Shown: one piece after another, positions 35,558 through 42,264 of the stretch
Numbering within the stretch: the first letter of the stretch is position 1
Layout: the number at the start of each line of letters is the position of its first letter
From: Cyanobacteria bacterium TGS_CYA1
Lineage (GTDB): Bacteria > Cyanobacteriota > Vampirovibrionia > Obscuribacterales > Obscuribacteraceae
Direction: 5' to 3'
DNA: 64,000 nucleotides
Assembly (NCBI GenBank): GCA_026129135.1
Contig: JAHCIQ010000005.1
Coordinates: 124,001-188,000 of the forward strand
Position numbers and translations under genes: made by a program
Notes under the pieces: model-generated
What the model was told of the DNA's origin: nothing
Seen by the model: only the letters and a program-made list of their open reading frames with translations
Databases searched by the model: none

Positions 35558-36377
35558 GTCTGTGTTCTTCTAGCTTTGGAAAGATATCCAGAAGCTCGAT
35601 TACAATCTGGTCTGGTTTTCGCTTAGAAAAAGCCTGAATGGTTGATACCAGCAATTCCTGATAGGTGGGCGCATTTGCCAATATTTGCTCAATGGCAAAG
35701 CGGGTTATTTCACCAAGCTCTAAAAATTTCACGCCGTGCGATTCTGGCTCACGGAAAATAGCTAGAGTGACTGCTTTCTTTTTCACGGATTTGACCAGTT
35801 TTTGCGTTTCTTTGTCAGAATTAGAATCCGATTCTGTATCTGAGCTATCTATTAATTTGTCCACGATCTCAGAAATTGGATATTTGTAGTTTCGCAATTG
35901 CATGGTGGGATTCAAGACTGGTTTGTACACCGAAAACAGTGCCGGATCGTTCAAAACGACTGGCTCGTGCAAAGGCCATTCGACATCCGCTTCCATCACT
36001 TCGAGTTCGACCCATTCATAATCTGCAAGTTCGGGCAAGAACGGGTATTTTTTGAGCAGTGAGGGACAATTATTTGAAAGATAAGTAGAAAAACCTCTGG
36101 CGGCTCGATTCAAGTTGAAATGATTTGGTGGACATTCTTCCATGTACTTATACACATGCGACTCGAAATCCGGAATTATCCTCTGACACGCTGGATAAAT
36201 AGATTCCATCAAGTTCATTTGTCCAATCATCATCAACTCCGCATAAAGCGAAATCGCCTTAGGATCTGGCTCCTGGCTGTTCTTGAACAATTGTAGTTTG
36301 CCCGCCAGAAACTCTTCGCGAGATTTTTTATTGGTCCACAGAGTCTGTAAATTGTCTTCTATTTCGCGCAGAATCAC
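35535..36377 (-). CDS. bufC: DUF2063 protein, BufC/HvfC-like partner of the MNIO enzyme
   Basis: Member of the DUF2063 family, the partner protein of DUF692 enzymes in HvfABC/bufferin loci, thought to bind the precursor peptide. It has 280 residues. N-terminal helical domain: AELMMIGQMNLMESIYPACQRII, HVYKYMEECPPNHFNLNRAA, FSTYL, FLPELADYEWVELEV, all characteristic of DUF2063. An Asp/Ser-rich loop at about 180-190 (DSSDTESDSNSDKE) and a C-terminal domain (LAIFREPESHGVKFLELG) follow. The start is directly after the stop of the DUF692 gene (no spacer), consistent with an obligate complex. The last 23 bp overlap the convergent tlyA gene. Confidence 0.87.
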   Translation of the reverse strand: MILREIEDNLQTLWTNKKSREEFLAGKLQLFKNSQEPDPKAISLYAELMMIGQMNLMESIYPACQRIIPDFESHVYKYMEECPPNHFNLNRAARGFSTYLSNNCPSLLKKYPFLPELADYEWVELEVMEADVEWPLHEPVVLNDPALFSVYKPVLNPTMQLRNYKYPISEIVDKLIDSSDTESDSNSDKETQKLVKSVKKKAVTLAIFREPESHGVKFLELGEITRFAIEQILANAPTYQELLVSTIQAFSKRKPDQIVIELLDIFPKLEEHRLILGSIR

Positions 36378-37244
36378 TTATGCCACCATATTCAGTGCAG
36401 GCTGGGCAGATTTTGCGATACTGCGAATTCTTGCAAGTTCTGCAAGTATGTCGTCGAAGTCTGGATAATTTTGATCACGTTCGAGCATAACTGCTTTCAC
36501 ACAGGAGCGCTCGAGCACGTATTGAAGAAGTTCGAAAACTGGCTCGATTACCGCGTTTCCGTGCGTATCGATAATCACTTCGTCGCGCTTTCCGTGACCC
36601 GCCAGATGAATCTGGACCACACGCTCCAACGGAATATTATCTATAAATAAGTAAGGGTCGAATCCGTGATTGACTGAATTCACATAAATATTATTGACGT
36701 CGAGCAAAATCCCACAATCGGCTTTCTCGACTACTTCAGAAAGAAACTGCCATTCGCTCATCGCAGTTTCAGGCACGTTCATGTAATATGAAATATTTTC
36801 AAGCAAAAATGGGCGTCCCACCTGCGTTTGCGCTTGCTTAATGCGCTTAGCCACGTGCTCAACCGCTTCTTTACTATGCGGCAATGGAAGTAAATCGTGC
36901 ATATAACTTCCGTTTACCGATGAAAAACATAAATGATCACTCCACCATGGAGCATCTATAAGATCTAAAAACCGCTTCATGCCCCCGACATATTCGCTGG
37001 AAAGCTCATCGGTACTACCTATCGATAAGCTGACGCCATGGGTCACAAGCGGAAATTTTTGGCGGGCTCTATCGAGTCGTTCTCGAATCGCGCCACCTAG
37101 ATTCATGTAGTTTTCAGGGACAATCTCGAGCCAATCGATTTTATTTCGATTAGCGAAAGTCTCGTCTGCAAGCTCACGCCGCAATCCAAGACCCACACCC
37201 AGAAGGGGAAGAGTCTTTGAATCTTGGATGAAATTGCTCGACAT
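36378..37244 (-). CDS. bufB: DUF692 multinuclear non-heme iron oxidase (BufB/HvfB-like)
   Basis: MNIO-family RiPP-modifying enzyme, 288 residues. In bufferin loci of other bacteria this enzyme oxidises precursor cysteines with a di- or tri-iron centre. The TIM-barrel metal-binding motifs are all visible: GVGLGLR, IDWLEIVPENYM, VTHGVSLSIGS, WWSDHLCFS, LLENISYYM, LLDVNNIYVNS, IHLAGH, IDTHG and LERD. It lies 44 bp after the small Cys-repeat precursor gene and abuts the DUF2063 gene. Family identity is strong; the chemistry on this particular precursor is inferred. Confidence 0.92.
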   Translation of the reverse strand: MSSNFIQDSKTLPLLGVGLGLRRELADETFANRNKIDWLEIVPENYMNLGGAIRERLDRARQKFPLVTHGVSLSIGSTDELSSEYVGGMKRFLDLIDAPWWSDHLCFSSVNGSYMHDLLPLPHSKEAVEHVAKRIKQAQTQVGRPFLLENISYYMNVPETAMSEWQFLSEVVEKADCGILLDVNNIYVNSVNHGFDPYLFIDNIPLERVVQIHLAGHGKRDEVIIDTHGNAVIEPVFELLQYVLERSCVKAVMLERDQNYPDFDDILAELARIRSIAKSAQPALNMVA

Positions 37245-37288
37245 CTTTGACTACAGACTGCCCCCTGAAACTACTTGAGTAACTGAGC

Positions 37289-37576
37289 TTACTCTTTTCC
37301 TTTGCAGGATTTTTCTTCGCCTTTGCAGGATCCGTCTTTGCCTTTGCAGGATCCTTCTTTACCTTTGCAGGAACCTTCTTTGCCTTTCTCAGATTTCTTT
37401 TCTGTTTTCTTTGTAACTTTGGTTTTCTTCTCTTTCTTTGTTCCAGAAGGGGAAGACTTTTCGGTTACTTCGGTTTTGGACTCTGTAGTGCTGCTGCTTT
37501 CGTCAGCGGCCATAACAGGGGCAACAGCCAAACCAAGAACGGCTACGAGAGCAGCTGCCAATTGAGTCTTTTGCAT
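37289..37576 (-). CDS. bufA: Bufferin-like RiPP precursor with four Cys heptad repeats
   Basis: Small 95-residue precursor. The signal peptide spans about residues 1-23 (AVLGLAVAPVMA, then ADESS). A Ser/Thr/Lys-rich leader (25-65) leads to a C-terminal core of four seven-residue units of the form EGSCKGK. Its cysteines are at exactly 70, 77, 84 and 91 and are the only Cys in the protein. Bufferins of other bacteria carry EGKCG-type motifs whose Cys become thiooxazoles that bind copper; here the motif is EGSCKG/KSCKG. AGGAGG lies seven bases before the ATG. The gene is followed by the MNIO and DUF2063 genes on the same strand. Modification and metal binding are inferred from this context. Confidence 0.85.
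   Translation of the reverse strand: MQKTQLAAALVAVLGLAVAPVMAADESSSTTESKTEVTEKSSPSGTKKEKKTKVTKKTEKKSEKGKEGSCKGKEGSCKGKDGSCKGEEKSCKGKE
37292..37378 (-). repeat. Four tandem 21-bp units encoding the EGSCKGK core
   Basis: On the plus strand the period is seen as repeated CTTTGCAGGA segments about every 21 bases. The third bases vary slightly while the encoded Cys-Lys-Gly stays fixed, so the repeat is maintained at protein level. It covers codons 67-95 of the precursor. Confidence 0.85.
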
Positions 37577-37595
37577 GTGGACCTCCTACATATAT

Positions 37596-37615
37596 ATAAG
37601 GAATCGTTTCCTTAT
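37596..37615. promoter_or_regulatory. Perfect 8-bp inverted repeat upstream of the precursor gene
   Basis: ATAAGGAA-TCGT-TTCCTTAT, 19 bases before the bufA start codon and within its predicted leader. It could be a repressor site or an RNA hairpin beside the AGGAGG. Confidence 0.5.
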
Positions 37616-37621
37616 CGTTTT

Positions 37622-37638
37622 TTGTGAGCGGATAACAA
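37622..37638. promoter_or_regulatory. 17-bp exact match to the E. coli lac operator O1 core
   Basis: The plus strand reads TTGTGAGCGGATAACAA, identical to the central 17 bp of lacO1. It covers the region from the -10 box to about +10 of the predicted bufA promoter, where a LacI-family repressor would block transcription. The flanks differ from vector or E. coli sequence. Confidence 0.6.
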
Positions 37639-37667
37639 GTAAAGCAATCTCTACTGACGGTTGTCAA
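37638..37667 (-). promoter_or_regulatory. bufA: Candidate promoter of the bufferin-like operon
   Basis: On the minus strand, a consensus -35 TTGACA (37662-37667) and a -10-like TTTACT (37638-37643) are separated by 18 bp. The predicted transcript starts near 37631, giving a leader of about 55 nt with AGGAGG before the ATG. Confidence 0.5.
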
Positions 37668-37681
37668 CAAAAACCGCTATA

Positions 37682-37707
37682 CAAGTAACGATCATCGTAC
37701 ATACTTG
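37682..37707. promoter_or_regulatory. Nested palindrome upstream of the bufA -35
   Basis: Outer arms CAAGTA (37682-37687) and TACTTG (37702-37707) enclose an inner palindrome ACGAT-C-ATCGT (37688-37698). The location between the two divergent promoters suits an activator or repressor site. Confidence 0.4.
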
Positions 37708-37738
37708 AATATTAAGAGAACTACAAGAGCGTGTTAGG

Positions 37739-37759
37739 GGAGTGTAAAATCTGCACTCC
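37739..37759. promoter_or_regulatory. Inverted repeat upstream of the gene at 37786
   Basis: GGAGTG (37739-37744) and CACTCC (37754-37759) with a nine-base spacer, about 11 bp before the -10-like TACAAT of the plus-strand gene. It is a candidate operator covering the -35 region. Confidence 0.4.
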
Positions 37760-37770
37760 TTTGGTTCTAC

Positions 37771-37776
37771 TACAAT
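37771..37776 (+). promoter_or_regulatory. TACAAT box just before the 37786 start
   Basis: The TACAAT hexamer ends nine bases before the ATG at 37786 and no Shine-Dalgarno lies between, so a leader of at most a few bases is predicted. Confidence 0.35.
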
Positions 37777-37785
37777 AGATATTGT

Positions 37786-38403
37786 ATGATTGAGCCGGAA
37801 TTAGACATGAATCAAATCACTTCAAGTTTTCAAGAACTATTAAATACCTGGGCTCACGGCGGCGCTTTGCCGGAGCAGGCTATTGAAGTGTCACACCCAC
37901 ATTTTTGCGAAAAATTGGGCGTCGATCCCCAACAGTTCAGTTTTCAGACATATGCGCAAGTGGGTGATCCCAATGAATGGAATCAATCTGGCGTCGAATT
38001 TCCAGAAGTGCTCGAAGGTACTATGTATATGTATATTCCTTCGCGCTGGAAAATGGAATTGAAGCAGAGCAATCTTGCTCAAGTACTTGAAGGCGAAAAA
38101 GTACGCATGACCATGATTCTCACAAGCAGAGAAGAATGGCGCATGACCTTGAGCGAATTCTTCAAAGTAGGCGAAGTATCAGCTTACGCCTATTATCCAG
38201 TTCAGCTTCCGCATTACGATAAATGGATCGCGTGCATCGACCGCGATAAAAGAATGTGGATTTATACTTTTTATCGCGCAGGCGATTGGATTCTCATTAC
38301 TAAAGGCGATGCTGGCGGCCGCAATACGCTTGTACTGCACGTGTCTACTGCAGTGCACTCGAGCCCCTGGTACAGCTGGATGTCGGTCGAACAAGCCACT
38401 TAG
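37786..38403 (+). CDS. Hypothetical protein divergent from the bufferin-like operon
   Basis: Not recognised, 205 residues, soluble and without signal peptide. It is rich in aromatic residues: WAHGGALPEQ near 24-33, the stretch FPEVLEGTMYMYIPSRWKMELKQ, a C-terminal beta-rich half (MWIYTFYRAGDWILITKG; LVLHVSTAVHSSPWYSWM). It shares a 209-bp control region with the precursor gene, which may make it a regulatory or accessory partner, but nothing in the sequence proves this. A second ATG 21 bases in is an alternative start. The strong bidirectional terminator at 38520 lies downstream. Confidence 0.6.
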   Translation: MIEPELDMNQITSSFQELLNTWAHGGALPEQAIEVSHPHFCEKLGVDPQQFSFQTYAQVGDPNEWNQSGVEFPEVLEGTMYMYIPSRWKMELKQSNLAQVLEGEKVRMTMILTSREEWRMTLSEFFKVGEVSAYAYYPVQLPHYDKWIACIDRDKRMWIYTFYRAGDWILITKGDAGGRNTLVLHVSTAVHSSPWYSWMSVEQAT

Positions 38404-38519
38404 TAGTGGTATCACATCTGGTGCTTCTAATCGGGGCTGCTTGTCCGGGAATTTGGTTTGCATGTGTTTGTGTTTAAGTTTGTGCGTGTGTATACGTGCT
38501 AAAACATATATACAAATCG

Positions 38520-38548
38520 AAAGCCCCGGTCGAAATAACCGGGGCTTT
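38520..38548. terminator. Strong bidirectional terminator
   Basis: A perfect 11-bp stem AAAGCCCCGGT / ACCGGGGCTTT with a 7-nt loop lies between the convergent genes ending at 38403 (+) and 38579 (-). Short T-runs are present in both directions. Confidence 0.85.
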
Positions 38549-38578
38549 TGAATTTGTTAGTTTCCTGATTACTGAGGA

Positions 38579-39088
38579 TTAACCTTCAGAACCCATTGCC
38601 ACTGGAGCTGCTTTAGCTTTAGTGGAACGCTTAGCGCCTTTTTTCTTAGGAGCTTTTTTAGCGGCTGGCTTTTTAGCAGCAGCTTTTTTAGGAGCAGCTT
38701 TCTTAGCAGCTTTCTTAGGAGCAGCTTTCTTAGCGGCTGGCTTTTTAGCTGCAGCTTTTTTAGGAGCAGCTTTTTTAGCAGCTGGCTTTTTAGCAGCAGC
38801 TTTTTTAGGAGCAGCTTTCTTAGCAGCAGCTTTCTTAGGAGCGGCTTTCTTAGCAGCAGGCTTCTTAGCAGCGGCTTTCTTAGGAGCAGCTTTCTTAGCA
38901 GCAGGCTTCTTAGCAGCTTTTTTAGCGGCTGGCTTTTTAGCAGCTGGTTTTTTAGCAGCAGCTTTTTTGGCTTTTGGTTTCGACTTGGTCGCTTTACCAG
39001 CCTTAGCTGTTTCTTTTTCAGAAACGCTGCTAGGAGCAGGAAGAACCTTCGAGTTTGGTTCTTTCTCTGCTGATGTTTTACTTTGCAT
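38579..39088 (-). CDS. Histone H1-like Lys/Ala/Pro-rich DNA-binding protein
   Basis: 169 residues, about 120 of them in [15 protein letters not shown]-type repeats, like the C-terminal tail of eukaryotic H1 and bacterial Hc1-type or AlgP-type proteins. The N-terminal 35 residues are polar and without repeats. Such proteins bind DNA non-specifically and condense the nucleoid; the exact role here is unknown. GGAGG lies eight bases before the ATG, so good expression is likely. Only a tail is present: no globular winged-helix domain. The convergent terminator at 38520 probably also serves this gene. Confidence 0.82.
   Translation of the reverse strand: MQSKTSAEKEPNSKVLPAPSSVSEKETAKAGKATKSKPKAKKAAAKKPAAKKPAAKKAAKKPAAKKAAPKKAAAKKPAAKKAAPKKAAAKKAAPKKAAAKKPAAKKAAPKKAAAKKPAAKKAAPKKAAKKAAPKKAAAKKPAAKKAPKKKGAKRSTKAKAAPVAMGSEG
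38640..38965 (-). repeat. Internal tandem repeats encoding [11 protein letters not shown] units
   Basis: Imperfect 15-, 21- and 36-bp direct repeats (plus-strand TTTTTAGGAGCAGCTTT and TTCTTAGCAGCA variants) within the H1-like gene. They are likely to vary in copy number and to collapse in short-read assemblies. Confidence 0.8.
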
Positions 39089-39396
39089 TATTTATCCTCC
39101 GGATCATGCTAATTGTTCTGCTAAAACTCTGATGACAGCTCGTTTTGCTGTTTATTCAGTTGTGCCACCATCTTTTAGCTCGAACGTTTTTCAATTTGGA
39201 ATCGATTTGATTTTCAAACTGAGTTATCACACCACACGCAGATAGGTTACTTTTATTTTCTAAAAAATGCAATAGATAAAATACAAAATCTATATTTTTG
39301 ATCTAAATGCGGACTCTCGAAATTGCTCTTTCGATATTTGATCGAGTCACTCAGATACCGGGCGCGGTGCCTGCAAAAAGCATCGAAGATCGGCTT
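39089..39396. other. Intergenic region of 308 bp
   Basis: It holds the 5' region of the H1-like gene (GGAGG at its left end) and the 3' region of the deaminase gene. At the right an AT-rich weak hairpin (ATAGAT/ATCTAT near 39273-39294) is followed on the minus strand by a T-run, a possible weak terminator. No coding frame or clear promoter is recognised. Confidence 0.4.
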
Positions 39397-40386
39397 TTAA
39401 TGCCGTTCTCCACGCACGAAACCAAACGCAGATCTGAATGCTTCTTGTTGGATGTGTTTGAGATCTGCAAAATCGATCACATCGTGATCGATCAATCGTT
39501 CATATTCGCCCGGCAAAGTACAAGGTGCCGGATTGCGTCCAGGATTATCAGTGCAAACTGCAATTGCTACTCCATGTTCTTTACACCGTTTAAAAACTTC
39601 TTTGAGATTGGAGAGATCTTTGAGAGTCCCCGTCTGGCGGTAGCTTGTGGGGCAGACCTCGAGCGTGATTTGTTTGCGAGCGAGTTCTTTCAGATGCTCA
39701 GGTTTTGCAAGCGGAATATGAATTCCATGCCCGATGCGATCGAGCACTGAAAAAAATTGAGGGTGTATATTATCTGCTGTTGTCTCACCCAAGTGACAAG
39801 TTGTTTTCAATCCGGCCGCTCGCGCTTTGGAAAAAAGTGTGACCCATTCTTCCGAGACTTCGGGATTTATCTCTGGTCCGGCTAAATCCACTCCCACAAC
39901 GGGTCCTATGTTGTCGACCGCGGCTTTGAGAATTTCTTCATTCAACTTCAACGGTAGACGTCGATCGAAACAAAGAATTTGTTTGACCACTATCGGATAA
40001 TCAGTCGGTCTGAAATTTGTGGTTATGACACCGATGATTTCTCTCATCTGACCCAGACGTTTATCGATGCCTAAATTTTTGTCGGTTCGAAAATATGGGT
40101 TATAGCGTATTTCCAGATATTGAAGATTCTCGAATGTATAAGCCCCTCGGCAAAGCCTCAAACAAAAGTAAGGCAGGTGCTCAATGCTTTGTAATTCTTC
40201 GACGAGCGAGTGAATTTTGACGAATTCCTCGAGCGTGTTGCATGGCCTTGTGAACCAGTTATAAAACCCTTCGTAATCAGGAAAAAAATGCAGGACTTCA
40301 TGATCTTGTCTCTGCAAAAATTTGTAGATGATTCGTGGGTGAAGAGCTCCACCAAGGTGCCGGTGCAAGTCTGCGTAAAGCGCCAT
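39397..40386 (-). CDS. Adenosine deaminase-family amidohydrolase
   Basis: Zinc-dependent deaminase of the adenosine/AMP deaminase superfamily, 329 residues, cytoplasmic. Motifs in order: DLHRHLGGA (zinc HxH), VGVDLAGPE, TCHLGETT (His and catalytic Glu), DRIGHGIH, LEVCPTSYRQTG and VCTDNPG (catalytic Asp). The final motif is TDNP rather than the usual TDDP, as in some adenosine deaminase-like enzymes, so the substrate could be adenosine, adenine or a modified nucleoside. It is divergent from the exported cyclophilin gene at 40519. Confidence 0.88.
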   Translation of the reverse strand: MALYADLHRHLGGALHPRIIYKFLQRQDHEVLHFFPDYEGFYNWFTRPCNTLEEFVKIHSLVEELQSIEHLPYFCLRLCRGAYTFENLQYLEIRYNPYFRTDKNLGIDKRLGQMREIIGVITTNFRPTDYPIVVKQILCFDRRLPLKLNEEILKAAVDNIGPVVGVDLAGPEINPEVSEEWVTLFSKARAAGLKTTCHLGETTADNIHPQFFSVLDRIGHGIHIPLAKPEHLKELARKQITLEVCPTSYRQTGTLKDLSNLKEVFKRCKEHGVAIAVCTDNPGRNPAPCTLPGEYERLIDHDVIDFADLKHIQQEAFRSAFGFVRGERH

Positions 40387-40518
40387 CAGATACTTCCTGT
40401 TGCCTGTTTCTTGTGTATCAAAACCGATTTGATAAAAACCTTTTGCCCGCTGAAATTAGTTTTTGAACATCGCCATTTGGATGCATATTTATAAGAGACT
40501 CGGGGCAGGATAAGCGTA

Positions 40519-41268
40519 ATGAATGTTCATGCTTTTTTATCCCGATTCAAAATCAAAGCCGCGCAACTCGTACCCGCGGCGATTTGCGCGAATCTCTTGT
40601 TGGCGCCGTACGCTCAAGCTCAGAGCGCCGATGACCCCGTGGTTGAACTCGTTACCACGAAAGGCAAGATTTATATCCAGGTTTTCTATAACCTCGTTCC
40701 GCGCACAGGCGCCAATTTTTTAGATCTGGTAGATCGTGGCGCTTACGACGGAACAATTTTTCATCGCATCGAAAAATGGTGTATTCAAGGTGGAGACCCG
40801 ACGGGATCCGGACGTGGAAATTTTGTCGATCCTGAAACTGGAAACGCGAGATTTATCCCGCTCGAAATCAATCGCGCGCTGAGACACAATCGTCCGGGTG
40901 TTGTAGCGATGGCGAGATCTAATCATCCAGATTCTGCCAGCTGCCAGTTTTACATAACTAAACAAGCAATCAATCAACTCGATAATCGTTATGCCATCTT
41001 TGGAAGAGTACTAGGAAATCTCGGACCAGTGATGAATATGCAACGAGGCGATCAAATTGTTTCTGCACGCATCGTACAGGCTCCTGGAGGACGAAGACGT
41101 TCACAGGACAATTCGAGCAATTCGGGCGATTCGAGTTCATCCAACTCGAATTCTGGATCCAGTTCATCTGGTTCGAATTCATCATCGTCTTCGCAAGGCA
41201 CGCCTCAAGCCGGAGGACGAGGCTCGGGTTATCAGCCCATCAGAGAAATTCCTGATTCTGGTTTTTGA
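40519..41268 (+). CDS. Exported cyclophilin-type peptidyl-prolyl isomerase with Ser-rich tail
   Basis: Third cyclophilin of the window, 249 residues. The signal peptide spans about 1-34 (APYAQAQSAD). Catalytic region: IFHRIEKWCIQGGDPTGSGRG, then VAMARSNHPDSASCQFYIT; the position after FHR..  reads KW where the other two have GF, and Q and the GGDP are kept. Residues about 190-235 form a Ser/Asn/Gly-only tail, probably a flexible linker. AGGA precedes the ATG by about seven bases. It ends two bases from the convergent aat stop. It is not an immediate duplicate of the 12-kb pair; sequence divergence is larger. Confidence 0.9.
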   Translation: MNVHAFLSRFKIKAAQLVPAAICANLLLAPYAQAQSADDPVVELVTTKGKIYIQVFYNLVPRTGANFLDLVDRGAYDGTIFHRIEKWCIQGGDPTGSGRGNFVDPETGNARFIPLEINRALRHNRPGVVAMARSNHPDSASCQFYITKQAINQLDNRYAIFGRVLGNLGPVMNMQRGDQIVSARIVQAPGGRRRSQDNSSNSGDSSSSNSNSGSSSSGSNSSSSSQGTPQAGGRGSGYQPIREIPDSGF

Positions 41269-41270
41269 GT

Positions 41271-41906
41271 TCAAACAAATTCAGGAGACAATTTGAGAGC
41301 TTGCTCTAATCGAATCAAATATTCGGCTCTCGAAATTGAAATGGCGTTGAAGGTCGAAAGATGAGAGGTCATGTATTGAGAGTCGAGCAAAACAAAATTT
41401 CTCTCGCGTAATCTTTCGACCAGATACATAAGACAAATTTTGGATGCGTCGCGTTCGATGTGAAACATAGATTCGCCCATGAATGCTCCGCCAAGACTTA
41501 TCCCATATAAGCCGCCTGCCAGTTTTCCATCTTTGTACGCTTCGACAGAATGAGCAAATCCACGTTCGTGCAGTTGTGTGTACACCCTGACAATGTCATC
41601 TGTGATCCAAATGCCTTCGGCTTCGCTTCGAGCACAAATTCTTATCACTTGATCAAACGCGCTATTTACTTTCAGCTCAAATTTGTTTTGCCTGTATGTT
41701 CGAGCAAGACGTCTTGAAACATGAAAATTCTGCAAGTCGATTATGCATCTGGGATCAGGAGAATACCAGGCAATTTGCCCACCAGCGTGTCCCATAGGAA
41801 AAATGCCCTGGCTATATGCAGCAAGAACGATTTCTGGAGTGAAGTTGAGATTCAAGAAATTATTTGGATTTGTTAGAAGAGGCAGAAAGTGATCGAATAT
41901 AAGCAA
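41271..41906 (-). CDS. aat: Leucyl/phenylalanyl-tRNA-protein transferase
   Basis: Transfers Leu or Phe from tRNA to N-terminal Arg or Lys of proteins for the N-end rule (cytoplasm). Motifs: VLAAYSQGIFPMG, WYSPDPRCII, FELKVNSAFDQVI, CARS..GIWITDDI, AHSVEAYKDGKLAGGLYGISLGGAFMGESMF and LLDSQYMTSHLSTF. No ATG is available. A TTG at 41906 gives 211 residues and overlaps the cytochrome c gene by 47 bp; a TTG at 41855, four bases after that gene's stop, gives 194 and still includes the whole domain. It is the last gene of the thyA-folA-cytochrome-aat run. Confidence 0.93.
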   Translation of the reverse strand: MLIFDHFLPLLTNPNNFLNLNFTPEIVLAAYSQGIFPMGHAGGQIAWYSPDPRCIIDLQNFHVSRRLARTYRQNKFELKVNSAFDQVIRICARSEAEGIWITDDIVRVYTQLHERGFAHSVEAYKDGKLAGGLYGISLGGAFMGESMFHIERDASKICLMYLVERLRERNFVLLDSQYMTSHLSTFNAISISRAEYLIRLEQALKLSPEFV

Positions 41907-42246
41907 CTAGATCTTTTATTTCAGAATCGCTAATTTCAGCAACACCAAATGCTCGCATGCTCGATCCCGGAACACCTTTTCGAATCGCCTGGATAAGCTT
42001 GGCATCATCTTTGTATTTTTTGTCGAAGGAGGCACCCTTCAAGGGCTTGCTTGGCTTGAGCAGATTACCACCATCTTTATGACAGTCTGCACAAGTGCGC
42101 CCTTCGAAAAGAGCTTTGCCCTTTTCCACGTTTGTGCTCTCACCTGCTTGCAAGCTTCCTGCATTGACCAGCATGGCTAAAAGTAAGGAAGGAACACCAA
42201 ACAAAATAAATGAGTAAATTTGACCTTTTATTTTCATTCCAGTCAT
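41860..42246 (-). CDS. Exported monoheme c-type cytochrome
   Basis: Small class I cytochrome c, 128 residues, exported by an N-terminal signal segment (about 8-30). Heme binding CADCHKDGG lies near residue 53 and the axial Met is probably in GSSMRAFG near 97. Its C-terminal helix DSEIKDLVAYIRSL is typical. It probably shuttles electrons on the periplasmic side and is matured by the System II Ccs1/CcsA encoded at 47-49 kb. It is 18 bp after folA on the same strand. An ATG three codons downstream is an alternative start. Confidence 0.88.
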   Translation of the reverse strand: MTGMKIKGQIYSFILFGVPSLLLAMLVNAGSLQAGESTNVEKGKALFEGRTCADCHKDGGNLLKPSKPLKGASFDKKYKDDAKLIQAIRKGVPGSSMRAFGVAEISDSEIKDLVAYIRSLSASSNKSK

Positions 42247-42264
42247 TATATCTCAAATCCAAAT

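Noticed and set aside
37600-37660. lac operator match taken as vector contamination in the assembly
   Set aside because: Only the 17-bp core matches; the bases on both sides differ from lac promoter/vector sequence and continue into a natural promoter and gene.
38640-38965. Possible CRISPR array
   Set aside because: The repeats are contiguous and coding, without unique spacers.
38622-39245. Ala/Phe/Leu-rich, membrane-like open frame on the plus strand
   Set aside because: It is the antisense of the AAKKP repeats of the H1-like gene; the repeated DNA creates a long stop-free frame.
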